From: Paramecium sonneborni
Taxonomy: Eukaryota > Ciliophora > Oligohymenophorea > Peniculida > Parameciidae
Reading direction: 5' to 3'
NCBI GenBank assembly: GCA_905182985.1
Contig: CAJJDN010000156.1
Location: forward strand, 33,046 to 97,045
DNA: 64,000 nt
Made by a program: the position numbers and the translations under genes. Below, piece by piece: positions 50,347 through 62,707 of the stretch (position 1 is its first letter; the number at the start of each line of letters is the position of its first letter). The notes under the pieces were generated by a model that worked only from the letters and a program-made list of their open reading frames with translations, did no database searches and was not told where the DNA came from.

Positions 50347-52712
50347 ATGAATTAATAACAATATAGTCATTCTTCTCGTATATCAGCAGAGATAGGAGAT
50401 GAAAAGATGCTTCTACATAAAGATAAGCTATTGTAAAAGATAACAGAACAAGTTCAAATGTTGATGTCTAACACAAATTAAGTAGTATTTGTTAATAATG
50501 ATAGTAGTCAACAGAAGGAGATTAATAATTTTATGATGGATTTAAATATGTGATAGCTCATTAATAAATATGTATAAAAGAGATATAAACTTTAGCTGAT
50601 ATGTTATCATAAGTGTAGATGAGTTCTAATATTGATTAATCTAGGAAATTATTTTCATAGTAGGTTTTCACTAAAATGTCACAAATTCTTAAGAGTTATA
50701 GTACATAGTAGTATAAGGTAAGCATAAAAATAAATTAATAATTGCATTATTTGGCAAGAGATACAATACGTACAATTTAAGAGGCATTTGAAGCTTGTTA
50801 ATAAGTTGATAAAGTATAATTATGTGGTAAAGATGCCTCTTTCAAATAATATGATAAATATATGAGATAATTAGATCAATTGAGTTTTTTTTGGGAATAA
50901 TTACATTCTCTAGAAAATAGAAATATAACAATTAATAAAGAAACAATATCTTATGAAATTTCTTAGTTTTTAGATTAATGGTTTGATACTTTGATGTAGA
51001 GATTTGATTTCAAATAGACATCATAAAAACAATAATAATAATAAAATTAATAAACAAAACCAATTTAAGTTTCTAAAGTATAACCTTAGATAGATCATCG
51101 ATTAAGAAATGCACATGAGTTATTTGCTGGACTTGGTAGAGAGAAAGATTAAATAGCAGCTTTGTAATTATATACAAAATTGGCAGAAGAGAATAATCCA
51201 ATAGCATAAGCTATCATGGGATAAATATGTTTAGAAGGCATTACAGGACCTAAAGATTATGATTAAGTTAAATTTATATATAATAATTATAGGCTTTCAC
51301 TTATTTTAAAAAAAGTGCAGATTAAAGAAATACTTTCAGTTTATATCATACTTCTAAATTAGTTTTAGTATTATTATATTTAATTTTTAAGGAAGGAAAG
51401 GTTTATGATAAATTCTCTGATAAAGATGATAATACTATAGCAAGTAGTGAAGTATATAATCGTAATTATGATTGTACATTTGCAATGACTCTATTAAAAA
51501 GAGCAGCAGAATTAGATCATTTAGAATCCATGATCTATTTGGGAGATCTTTATAGTAATGGATTATAATTATAGGATTGTAATAATATATTCAATTTTAT
51601 TTAATTTAGATACTTTAGAAAAAGATTATTCGAATGCAGAATTCTATTATAAATAAGCTAAAAATAAAAATTCTACCTAAGCTATGCATAAATTAGCTCT
51701 TCTTTATTAGACAATGTGCAAATAACCACTTTATAAAGTAGTTTATATCTTTTCATATAGAATCGAAGTTAATTAATCTAACCACTGTTGAATCAGGCTA
51801 AAAATTAAGATTATTTACCTGCCTTTTATGACTTAGGATTATTACTTCATTAAGGATTATAAGATGAAGTATAATAAAATTAAGTTATGGCTGATTTAAT
51901 TTTTGAATAGGGTTGCATGAAAGGTGATCTAAAATGTGCCTAGAAATTACTGAGTTTAAGATTTTAAGCTTTAAGAAAAAATGAATTAGCTATTGAAGAT
52001 TTCTTTTCTTTCTTAGAATAAATTGAAGAAAACAATAAAGATTGGACTATTACATATTATATGAAAGGAAAAGTTTATGAAAAAGGAGTTTAAGTTGAAA
52101 AAAATTTAAAAAAAGCACAAGAAGAATATAGATTAGGTTATATGAAAGGATGCTAAAAATGTAGAGCTTAATTAGATAAATTCTAAAAAGATACTATTCC
52201 TACTGATAATAATCCTACTAATTCTTAATAGTCTTCTTTAAATTAAAGATAAACCATTAATGGATTCATAGAATAAGTTAGATAATCTGAATGGAAAAAA
52301 CCATTCTAAAAATAAAGATAAATCTCCATTGGAAATGTTTAATAAATTTATAACAACATTGATAATGATGTTTAATCTACTGTGTATTCAACTATTTTCA
52401 TTTAATTTTAGTTAAGATCGTTACACTAGAATGACTATTAGTATAACTAGACCTAAAAATCAAACTGATGATAGAAAAAGAGGAGTATCTGCTTAAGAAT
52501 TACCACTTTAAGATATTGGAAGAAGCATTCTACTTTCTCAAATGAAATCTCCAGAAAAGGTTCATTAACATTCTTAATTTTGGTCACCAAGATTACCATC
52601 TTAGTAATCATAGGCTGGATCATAAATTACTAATTCTACTACCAAAAAAAGATTTAATCTTAAGTAAATTAGACAAAAAAATTTTGAAGTTGTTGAAAAT
52701 GTAGTTAAATGA
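50347..52712 (+). CDS. Sel1-like repeat protein
   Basis: About 750 residues in several exons. The N-terminal third is helical (QVQMLMSNTNQVVFVNN, QTLADMLSQVQMSSNI, RDTIRTIQEAFEACQQ). The middle carries Sel1/TPR-like repeats: ELFAGLGREKDQIAALQLY, NNPIAQAIMGQICLEG, LESMIYLGDLYSNGL, YSNAEFYYKQAKNKN, MKGKVYEKGVQVEKNL. The C-terminus is Q/S-rich. Sel1 repeats mediate protein interactions (for example ER quality control), but no further domain is seen. The splice at about 50555-50587 is uncertain. The stop overlaps the ATG of the next ORF. Confidence 0.72.
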
Positions 52713-53080
52713 GAGTTATATTAATTATTAAAATTACATTTTTTTATCACTCTATTTTCCTTCTAATTTATTCCAAATTTTTGTTGAAATCTGTTTGGGT
52801 TGTTAATACTGTAAAAAGATATGATCATAACCATAAATATAAAAAGGGAGTTAACTCTTTATCATCACAAGGGGTAGATGTTAAAGTAGAGGAAAAAGTA
52901 CATTTAATTTTTAAATAATCATATTGTCTATTTGAAATAGAATTAATATAAAAATGGTGTTTTATCACAGATGAAAAAAATTATTTATATAGATATTTTA
53001 TAATTATTTAAATAGATCAATAAAATATTAAATTTAATAATAAAAATATTAACTCAGAATTTAAGTTTTATCTGAAATGA
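52709..53080 (+). CDS. Possible small protein overlapping Sel1 stop
   Basis: A 123-codon TGA-free frame whose ATG overlaps the TGA of the Sel1 gene (ATGA). It starts with a hydrophobic stretch (MRVILIIKITFFYHSIFLLI), then KRYDHNHKYKKGVNSLSSQ and VDVKVEEKVHLIF. No domain. Because any stop preceded by A creates such an ATG, the overlap is no evidence for translation; only the protein-like middle supports it. Confidence 0.28.
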
Positions 53081-53262
53081 ATTTTAATTATCTTGCAACA
53101 TTAGTCAGTAGCCCTATTATTTGAGTATAAATAATTTCCATATTTTCAATTTTGGTAAATGGTGTATTATCTTAAGCAATAAAATTTACATAAAATCACA
53201 TCTCTCATAGCTTATGCCAAATAGTTTAGTATATAAGATATTATCTGAATATAACCATTCTT

Positions 53263-55282
53263 TCATATTTAACAAATATTAATGAAGTGATGTGATTTTA
53301 TCCCTCTAGAGAAATCTACAATCTTGAGAAAGTAGTCTAAGCAAAATTTAAAATAATAGTTCGTTTAATAATTTTTAATATATTAAACCATTTTCTATTA
53401 ATACCCTTATACTATAACTCCAGAATTTAATAAGAGTATTTTATTTATCAGCGTTATTTATGGTATATGTATCATTTCTTAAATTTTACAAAATTTGGAA
53501 TCAGCATTTTTCCCAAATAAAAGGGATGTACAAAAAGTTTCTCTATAACTAAGTAAATTAAATTTATAATAATTATAGATTGAAATGTTAATAAACGATA
53601 TTAATCTAATATATCTTATAATTCCTTATTATGAGCAATCTGAATATTGATAGTTAAGACATGATATAAGAAGTTTAATTTATTGTTAAGCAATTTTCAA
53701 TTATGCGATAATTAGACTAGAAATTAAAAATTGTGGATAACCTGTCATTTTAATGGAATATCTAATAAAATTATATTCAATAATTGTAGTTATTCTACAT
53801 ACATTCTTATAATATATACTAAGTAAATTTAAAGGGCAGCATATGGTTTAATATTTTCCATTAGGTTAACAAGCTTTTATTTCATCAATTTTATAGCAAT
53901 CTTGATTTGTAGTATAAAGTACACATGAAGATCTATTCCATTAACAATATCCAGAGTTTAGAAAATCCAATTATTATAAGCACTACATTCTCCTGTTGCT
54001 GGTATCAGAATACTCATAACAAAATCTACTAAAAATAAAATGAATATCATGAAATATTTTATATAATTCAAGGAGGATTGTCTGTACAACTTGAACCTGT
54101 CCATAAACATCGAGGCTATTTACATAAATATCTCTTTGGAATACTCAAACAAGTATTTAATGCTGTTCCTATAAAATACTGGGTATTCCCTGTAATTGGA
54201 TAAATATTGCATTTAGATTTTAATGCTGTAGAATCATAACTACATTCATCAGTGGGTCCTATTGTTAACATTCTTATTTGAGTCTCCTAAAGAGTTGCTT
54301 TATTGAAAGAATAAAGATAAATTGGTGCAATAGCTGTTACATCAAATGGAAAAGTAAAAGTTATTCCATAAGTTAAACTTTATGTGTTGTGTCCACTATC
54401 AAATACATTTATTTCATATACTTAAGTCAATTACCCAACAAATCCAAATTGATGTATATCATACCCCAAAATCTAAACATATCCATTTTATAAATATTGA
54501 TTCCATTTAAAAGCAGCCAGATGTTTCCTTCCCGATAATTCAGCTTACAATCTTGATAAAGAGACCTGGCTTATACTATATAAAGGATATATTGCTGTAT
54601 AATTATTTCCTATTATTCTAAATCTTTCCAATAAATTATCAATTATCTACCATACTTTTGTAATCATTGGTTTCTTATTTGTATTCACTAATGTAGTGTC
54701 ATCCTTTTATTATATTTATCATAATACTCTCAATTATTATAGCATATAACTTATCGATTTCTCTTATTCATATGTCCAATTAGTATCATATAACAATAAC
54801 GATTAGTATTTTATATAAATATCTAATGTCTAATCTAATTGCACCATGTTTTGCTTTAATATTTAAATTGTGTATATTTAGCTTATGTATCCATATTGTG
54901 GAAACAGTGTATTCCATATGTTCAATGTAACACCATCTGAACTTTTATCAGCATATCCATTCTTTGGTTCTTAATATCTAATGTAATGTTGAACTAATTC
55001 ATTTGAATCCTCACTTGGATCATTACATACATTAGCATATATTTAAAAAAAATATCCATCTAATTCTAATGCATTACAAATAATTGGAGAATGTAGAACT
55101 CCACTTGCTCTACATGCTGCTATTTCATCAATTTTATAACAATCTTCCACCTAACAAGTTGAACCATCCCAATAGCAATACCCAAGATTTTAGCAAGTAC
55201 TTGGAGTAACTTTGCTAAGACATGTTTAATCTCCAACAAAAGAATTTACCACATTTAATAATGCACTTATCAAAATAATCAT
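53263..55282 (-). CDS. Cysteine-rich secreted or surface protein with repeated module
   Basis: Signal peptide MIILISALLNVVNSFVG. Then a recurring module: TCQNLGYCYWDGSTC-QVEDCYKIDEIAAC near the start, CLSIPKRYLCK-PRCLWTGSSC in the middle and FLNSGYCQWNRSSC...DCYKIDEIKAC in the third quarter. The consensus is GYC-x-W-x-x-SSC followed at some distance by DCYKIDEI-x-AC. Spacing of cysteines suggests disulfide-bonded extracellular repeats, as in ciliate surface proteins, but it does not match the immobilisation-antigen periodicity I know. Several introns, not all placed. The C-terminal quarter (FCTSLLFGKNADSKF) is less cysteine-rich. Confidence 0.6.
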
Positions 55283-56276
55283 CTATTTATATTTCTCTAA
55301 ATATAATGAGCAAATTTTTGATTATAAATTACTTTTTTTATTGACTTATTATTAACTTTTAATTTAAAAAAATTTCATTTTTAAAAAAGTATTTTGTTTA
55401 TAATTTTTTATATTATAATTTAAACAATAGAATGTATGAAAACTTTTATGCAAAAGTATGAGCTTTTTTCTATTTTTATTTTTAGCACTTTTTTCAAAAA
55501 CACTTTTCTAATAATAGCAGAACCTCAATTAACTAAAAAGTGGTAAATTTATTAAAATAGCAAAAATTATGTACTATATCTTTCTAAAAAATATTATGAA
55601 AAACAATACTAAAATTTATTTCAATTTTCATTAAAATGAGATCTTCATTTAAATTGCCAAATAGCTTTAAAATTCTCTAAAAAGTAATATAATATACTTT
55701 TTAGATTTATATTAAATTAAGAATAGTTTTAATATTTTTTATTAATATGAAAATGATGATGATAGAAAATTGAACAATTAGTTTTAAATATTATTCTATA
55801 ATTTAAGTCTTTGATTGAAGCGAAAAAATTTCAGATGGCCAAAAATTTGTTTTATAAAAGATTAAAATATTATTAAAGCTAAATGAATATTAGAAGGCAC
55901 TGATCTAAACATGCTTGGTTTAGTATCATAGTTATACTTTTTTATAACTTTCGATACTTTTTTGATTGCTTTACATATATGCAGAATCTGAATTTTAAAT
56001 CAAGTTATATCTATAAAATAATCATTAAAAAAATGATAAATTTTCTTGATTTTGTATTTTTCAAAAGTGAATAGTAATTATTAATCTTAAAAATATCAAA
56101 ACTCTACTTAATTGAGTTAGATGAAAAAATGGAATTCTTAACAAGATATTTATTTTTTTGAATATTATATTTATGAAACATCTGTTGAAAAATTTTTAAA
56201 CTATCGACTCTATTAAATTTGATTAAAGGGTTATAAAGGATTTTTTAAAAATTAAAAAGTTATTAATATTATAATA
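55283..56276. other. Near 1-kb spacer with decayed coding-like stretch
   Basis: No complete gene. A short plus ORF at about 55456-55647 starts MQKYELFSIFIFSTFF. From about 55763 to 56161 one frame reads like protein (KIEQLVLNIILQFKSLIEA, MAKNLFYKRLKYYQSQMN, then HAWFSIIVILFYNFRYF), with an in-frame TGA at 55901-55903 and no ATG at its head. It may be a relic gene or an unspliced exon set. Confidence 0.4.
55763..56161 (+). pseudogene. Coding-like relic with internal TGA
   Basis: A single frame of about 130 codons interrupted only by TGA at 55901-55903. Both sides look protein-like (FKSLIEAKKFQMAKNLF before; FKSSYIYKIIIKKMINFL and LYLIELDEKMEFL after). No GT donor lies close to the TGA, so an intron does not explain it. 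Family unknown. Confidence 0.3.
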
Positions 56277-59154
56277 ATGAACAAATTCACATTATCATTT
56301 AATTCTAAGGATTTAGAATTAAAATACTAAGAAAATAGATAGAAATTTACAATTCCTGTTTTCAAAGGCATAAGTCTAATCAGCTTTATTATTTGTGTTC
56401 TTAGATCAATACTATCGTTCATTTTCTAAGAATACATAACTCTCTACATCTTTTTAGGCCTTGCAATCTTGGTACTCATCACAACTTTTGTAATACTCTA
56501 TTATAAAAAATCCTGGATAGATAGCTACCTCATTTTTATAAATCACATTCTAATGGTATATTAAATAACCGTAAATTCTGGTTATGACTTTTAAGAAGCC
56601 TATCTCTTCGGTTAAATGATGATGATATTACATGTGGTTATAATGCTTATATCAGATTTCAAGTTTGCCATAATCTAACTAATAAATAATCTTATAATAA
56701 AAATTATCATAGCTGAAATTAGTGATGGATAAATATCACTTTAAACTTATTTATATACATTTTTGATTGCATTAATGGCTATCTTTGTATTATAGAGAAC
56801 TAATAAATAATATAGACAATCATTCCTATTCACAATTAATGATAATTCTTAAGGTAGTTTTAATATTATCATTAGAATCCAAGAAATGATTATTCCTTTA
56901 TTACTTGATGATCCTTTTGCTTATTTTACATTTGATTAGAATCATTTGTCATTTTAAATTAAACTTTCTAATTTTTCAGATTTTACTTAATTCAATCCAT
57001 TCAAATAAAATTAACACAACCTCAAAGCCTTATTAAGAAAGTATATGATATTTGGAACTTCTTTAGAAGACTTTATTTTTAATAGATTCAATACACACAA
57101 TAAAAAATTTTTGGTAAACAAAATCTTAGAATTAAATAATAAAAAAAAACCCAATGAAAAATTAATCATTAAATATTCTGAATTTTATATAACAGAATTG
57201 ATGTTCATGATTGTAATTGATCAAAAACAATAAACTATTTTATCTTAAAAATAAAAAGTTTAAAAATTAGAAAAAGGATTTTAGGTTTTTAGCAATGGCA
57301 TAAATAAATTCTTGAAGGTTTAGCTTAATTTAATTAATAAATCTAATTATGATAGTCACTCATTTTATAAAATGTAAACAAAATTAATGTATATTTTATC
57401 GAAATTTTCAATCTCAAAAAATTAAGAACTTTCCTCTTGTAATATTAACTCTAAAATAAAAGAATTTATAATATTATACCAAAAAGCATATAGTATTCAA
57501 ATTTAATGTTACTATCATATAGAACATGATTTTTTAATAGTTACTATGAAACAAATGCTTAATAATTTGCTCACAAAATTAATGACATTTTTGTCGAGAC
57601 TTAATGATAATTAAATATCAATAGAAATTTCTTCTGAACAAAATTATATTGACATAATAATTTACGTTAAATCTGTCACTGCCTTTCATATAAAACTGTA
57701 AAAAAAAATCCATTTCAGAAAAATTTTAAAATAAATTGGACCATTTGATACATTAATAGTCAAATAGGAAAGTAAAATTAATTTTTAAATTTAGGCGTAA
57801 TTATTCGTTTATACAAAAATATGGAAAGCTTAGATANTACCTCATTTTTATAAATCACATTCTAATGGTATATTAAATAACCGTAAATTCTGGTTATGAC
57901 TTTTAAGAAGCCTATCTCTTCGGTTAAATGATGATGATATTACATGTGGTTATAATGCTTATATCAGATTTCAAGTTTGCCATAATCTAACTAATAAATA
58001 ATCTTATAATAAAAATTATCATAGCTGAAATTAGTGATGGATAAATATCACTTTAAACTTATTTATATACATTTTTGATTGCATTAATGGCTATCTTTGT
58101 ATTATAGAGAACTAATAAATAATATAGACAATCATTCCTATTCACAATTAATGATAATTCTTAAGGTAGTTTTAATATTATCATTAGAATCCAAGAAATG
58201 ATTATTCCTTTATTACTTGATGATCCTTTTGCTTATTTTACATTTGATTAGAATCATTTGTCATTTTAAATTAAACTTTCTAATTTTTCAGATTTTACTT
58301 AATTCAATCCATTCAAATAAAATTAACACAACCTCAAAGCCTTATTAAGAAAGTATATGATATTTGGAACTTCTTTAGAAGACTTTATTTTTAATAGATT
58401 CAATACACACAATAAAAAATTTTTGGTAAACAAAATCTTAGAATTAAATAATAAAAAAAAACCCAATGAAAAATTAATCATTAAATATTCTGAATTTTAT
58501 ATAACAGAATTGATGTTCATGATTGTAATTGATCAAAAACAATAAACTATTTTATCTTAAAAATAAAAAGTTTAAAAATTAGAAAAAGGATTTTAGGTTT
58601 TTAGCAATGGCATAAATAAATTCTTGAAGGTTTAGCTTAATTTAATTAATAAATCTAATTATGATAGTCACTCATTTTATAAAATGTAAACAAAATTAAT
58701 GTATATTTTATCGAAATTTTCAATCTCAAAAAATTAAGAACTTTCCTCTTGTAATATTAACTCTAAAATAAAAGAATTTATAATATTATACCAAAAAGCA
58801 TATAGTATTCAAATTTAATGTTACTATCATATAGAACATGATTTTTTAATAGTTACTATGAAACAAATGCTTAATAATTTGCTCACAAAATTAATGACAT
58901 TTTTGTCGAGACTTAATGATAATTAAATATCAATAGAAATTTCTTCTGAACAAAATTATATTGACATAATAATTTACGTTAAATCTGTCACTGCCTTTCA
59001 TATAAAACTGTAAAAAAAAATCCATTTCAGAAAAATTTTAAAATAAATTGGACCATTTGATACATTAATAGTCAAATAGGAAAGTAAAATTAATTTTTAA
59101 ATTTAGGCGTAATTATTCGTTTATACAAAAATATGGAAAGCTTAGATAGAATGA
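56277..59154 (+). CDS. Multi-pass membrane protein, HATPase-like tail (paralogue of 5894)
   Basis: The real reading frame is 56277-57836 plus 59149-59154 (521 codons), because 56526-57836 is repeated at 57838-59148 across a single N. Starts MNKFTLSFNSKDLELKYQ, similar to the gene at 5894. About six hydrophobic segments (residues 35-205), then a long tail. Near the C-terminus MLNNLLTKLMTFLSRLND followed by QISIEISSEQNYIDIIIYV has the shape of an HATPase_c N-box helix and strands (NLLxNAxKFT...IxIxVxxxx...IxVxD), but the DxGxG box is missing. A sensor-kinase-derived, probably inactive receptor is inferred. Confidence 0.68.
56526..57836. repeat. Direct repeat, copy 1 (1311 bp, before single N)
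   Basis: Matches 57838-59148 as far as read; the copies are separated only by the N at 57837. Probable duplicated contig ends. Confidence 0.9.
57838..59148. repeat. Direct repeat, copy 2 (1311 bp, after single N)
   Basis: Second copy of 56526-57836; unique sequence (the gene's stop codon) follows immediately. Confidence 0.9.
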
Positions 59155-60111
59155 ATCCATTTGAATTGTATTGATTTTTAGGCTTTGATTACACATTAAT
59201 AATATTTTGATTTTATATATATAACAACTTTAATAAATGATTGATGTAATTAATTATGTTATGATGATTAATTCTAGATTAAAAATCAGAATTTAAATCA
59301 TTTAATAGAATATTTGAAGAATAATTTTCGGTTTCTGAATTTTAAAACTTCTATAAATTTTAATATAATACATAATATTATGATTTTTAACTCAAGGAAC
59401 AGATTAATTTAATCTTATTATAAAAAGATTATGATCGATATCTATAAAAAATCGCTTAAGCTTTATTTTTGTCTTTTTAGGTTTTTATTATTCTGATTAA
59501 ATTTAATTTAAATCTTGGATGAAAATAAAAAAATTGTTTTTGTATAGTTTTATTTTCATCATCTTCAAATTTGAAAGTATAGGAGTAACATATATATAAG
59601 ATATTCATTTTTGATTAATAACCTTCTTCACATGATATTCATTTTTGATTAATAACTTATAAACTTTTTGATGAAATTTAATATAGATAAAAAATATATA
59701 TATATTATTTAAGCTTGTGGGTTTTAAATGTAAGATCTTTTATATTTATTTTATTTTAAATCTATTTTGAAAAATAATTTTTTATCTTATGAAAGATAAA
59801 AATGAAGTATAGAATAATTCTAAATGAGAAAATTATTGGGAATAATAATCTAATAAAAAAATGTTAGACAATTAAAGTTCTTAAAAGAGTTTAATGAAAA
59901 AAGCTTTAAATTATATTTATTTCCATAGTATGGTAATTTAAATTTGAAAAGTATAATTCTATTTAATAAAATAAGAAAATGTTTATAAGTATTTGAGATG
60001 TTTAATTAGATTATAATTTATTCTAATCTATTAATGAAAAATGCTGATTAAAAAGTATCTGGTAATATTGAGTAGTAGAGAGTTTAACGTAATATAATTT
60101 AAATATAAAAA
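59155..60111. other. AT-rich spacer with short direct repeats
   Basis: About 950 bp with no firm gene; most of it is repeated again after the N at 60671. An ORF-like stretch starting MKDKNEVQNNSK at 59789 meets a TGA after 12 codons and continues in frame; not supportable. Contains two copies of a 23-bp direct repeat. Confidence 0.4.
59600..59656. repeat. Two 23-bp direct repeats, 11 bp apart
   Basis: The unit GATATTCATTTTTGATTAAT plus AAC occurs at 59600-59622 and again at 59634-59656, in a noncoding spacer. Also present in the duplicated copy 1416 bp downstream. Confidence 0.8.
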
Positions 60112-60670
60112 ATGAAAATGTAAACAATCCGAACTATTGATTTCAGCAAGGCAAATAAATAGATAAAAGATCTTTCTCATAAATTTCTGTAGAGTAAAAT
60201 GCTTAGAAAGAACAAAGAGAATTGTAACCCAAATACAATTGTTTAAGAGAGTGCGGCTAAATTACTATTAGAAGCCCTCCAAAAACCAATTCTAAGAAAC
60301 TTGAGAGAGTTGATAAGGATAAAAGAATCAGTAGTTTGTGATAGAAATATCTTTGATGAAGTATGTTCAATGGGAGTGAGCGAAAATTTAGATGTAGGAG
60401 AAGGATTCAAGATTTCATTTGCTAATTTAAGTATCAAATAGGAAAGCATTGTAGATTGTGAGAGTATTTAACCAACAAATGCTCCAATTCTATTGTTTAT
60501 GGTACTTCAAAACATTAGAAAGAAGAAGATGATTATTTCATTTTAGGAAATCAAATTTTTTATATTGTAAAGGAATTTATGCTCAGTTAATAAGAAATTG
60601 TAATATGCTAAAAAAGAATAATTAAGAAAGATACTTACAAATAAAATGAAATAAGAACAATTATTAATGT
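60112..60670 (+). pseudogene. Truncated first copy of basic coiled-coil gene
   Basis: Identical to the first 559 bases of the gene at 61528, cut by the N at 60671. Most likely the same gene seen twice because contig ends were not merged, rather than a real pseudogene. Confidence 0.7.
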
Positions 60671-60671
60671 N

Positions 60672-62086
60672 ATGTTATGATGATTAATTCTAGATTAAAA
60701 ATCAGAATTTAAATCATTTAATAGAATATTTGAAGAATAATTTTCGGTTTCTGAATTTTAAAACTTCTATAAATTTTAATATAATACATAATATTATGAT
60801 TTTTAACTCAAGGAACAGATTAATTTAATCTTATTATAAAAAGATTATGATCGATATCTATAAAAAATCGCTTAAGCTTTATTTTTGTCTTTTTAGGTTT
60901 TTATTATTCTGATTAAATTTAATTTAAATCTTGGATGAAAATAAAAAAATTGTTTTTGTATAGTTTTATTTTCATCATCTTCAAATTTGAAAGTATAGGA
61001 GTAACATATATATAAGATATTCATTTTTGATTAATAACCTTCTTCACATGATATTCATTTTTGATTAATAACTTATAAACTTTTTGATGAAATTTAATAT
61101 AGATAAAAAATATATATATATTATTTAAGCTTGTGGGTTTTAAATGTAAGATCTTTTATATTTATTTTATTTTAAATCTATTTTGAAAAATAATTTTTTA
61201 TCTTATGAAAGATAAAAATGAAGTATAGAATAATTCTAAATGAGAAAATTATTGGGAATAATAATCTAATAAAAAAATGTTAGACAATTAAAGTTCTTAA
61301 AAGAGTTTAATGAAAAAAGCTTTAAATTATATTTATTTCCATAGTATGGTAATTTAAATTTGAAAAGTATAATTCTATTTAATAAAATAAGAAAATGTTT
61401 ATAAGTATTTGAGATGTTTAATTAGATTATAATTTATTCTAATCTATTAATGAAAAATGCTGATTAAAAAGTATCTGGTAATATTGAGTAGTAGAGAGTT
61501 TAACGTAATATAATTTAAATATAAAAAATGAAAATGTAAACAATCCGAACTATTGATTTCAGCAAGGCAAATAAATAGATAAAAGATCTTTCTCATAAAT
61601 TTCTGTAGAGTAAAATGCTTAGAAAGAACAAAGAGAATTGTAACCCAAATACAATTGTTTAAGAGAGTGCGGCTAAATTACTATTAGAAGCCCTCCAAAA
61701 ACCAATTCTAAGAAACTTGAGAGAGTTGATAAGGATAAAAGAATCAGTAGTTTGTGATAGAAATATCTTTGATGAAGTATGTTCAATGGGAGTGAGCGAA
61801 AATTTAGATGTAGGAGAAGGATTCAAGATTTCATTTGCTAATTTAAGTATCAAATAGGAAAGCATTGTAGATTGTGAGAGTATTTAACCAACAAATGCTC
61901 CAATTCTATTGTTTATGGTACTTCAAAACATTAGAAAGAAGAAGATGATTATTTCATTTTAGGAAATCAAATTTTTTATATTGTAAAGGAATTTATGCTC
62001 AGTTAATAAGAAATTGTAATATGCTAAAAAAGAATAATTAAGAAAGATACTTACAAATAAAATGAAATAAGAACAATTATTAATGT
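60672..62086. repeat. Direct repeat, copy 2 (1415 bp, after single N)
   Basis: Second copy of 59256-60670; unique sequence of the gene at 61528 follows. Confidence 0.9.
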
Positions 62087-62688
62087 AAGTATATTTGAAG
62101 TATTGGTCTCAACAAACATAACTTTTAATATTTTTTGATCATTTTGGATCTAAGATTAAAAAAATTTATAGAAATAAATTAAGTTAATACTTTCATACTA
62201 TGAAATAATAAATAAAAAGAAGAGAGGGTTTAAAAAGATTAACAAGGTTTATAAATATTAAATTATTTGAATATGAATAATTATTGAATAAAATCTATAA
62301 AAATTTGCATTTGTAAAAGTGTTTATAGAAGGTATTCAAAAAGTAAATTCAATTTTCATTTTAGCAAATTCAATGTTTTAAATAAGAATCTCCAATTTTA
62401 TTTGAGTTATTGTATTAATATCAAAATAAGCAATAGAAATAAAGTATTAAATTATTATAATTACACTCATTGAGATAGAGAAGGAAAATGAAGTCATTTT
62501 AATATGGATTGTAAGATTTAGAGAAGATTTTAAAGAAATTAGATTGTAAATGGGGATTTGGAAAATTAGAAAAAAATTAAAATAAAAATAATAAAAGAAT
62601 GTTATTACCTACAAAATATTTATTTATGATACTTAAAAAGTTATAAGATAAATAAAGGAATTGGGTTTTGCGCAAATTAAATTAATGA
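61528..62688 (+). CDS. Basic, helical hypothetical protein
   Basis: 386 codons in one frame, no intron needed. Reads MKMQTIRTIDFSKANKQI, LLLEALQKPILRNLRELI, DEVCSMGVSENLDVGEGF, then lysine/glutamine-rich helices with spaced aromatic residues (LKYWSQQTQLLIFFDHF, KLSQYFHTMKQQ, KVFKKQIQFSFQQIQCF, LDCKWGFGKLEKN). The recurring aromatic positions in basic helices recall centrin-binding Sfi1-type repeats, abundant in Paramecium cortex proteins, but the match is loose. Function unknown. Confidence 0.65.
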
Positions 62689-62707
62689 AATATTATAAAT
62701 ATATTTA

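Larger units (their letters stand above)
59256..60670. repeat. Direct repeat, copy 1 (1415 bp, before single N)
   Basis: Matches 60672-62086 as far as read, separated by the N at 60671. Contains the spacer and the first half of the basic coiled-coil gene. Confidence 0.9.

Noticed and set aside
52709..53266. ATGA overlaps at 52709 and 53264 as operon-like coupling
   Set aside because: Any stop preceded by A creates an ATG; the downstream ORFs lack homology support.
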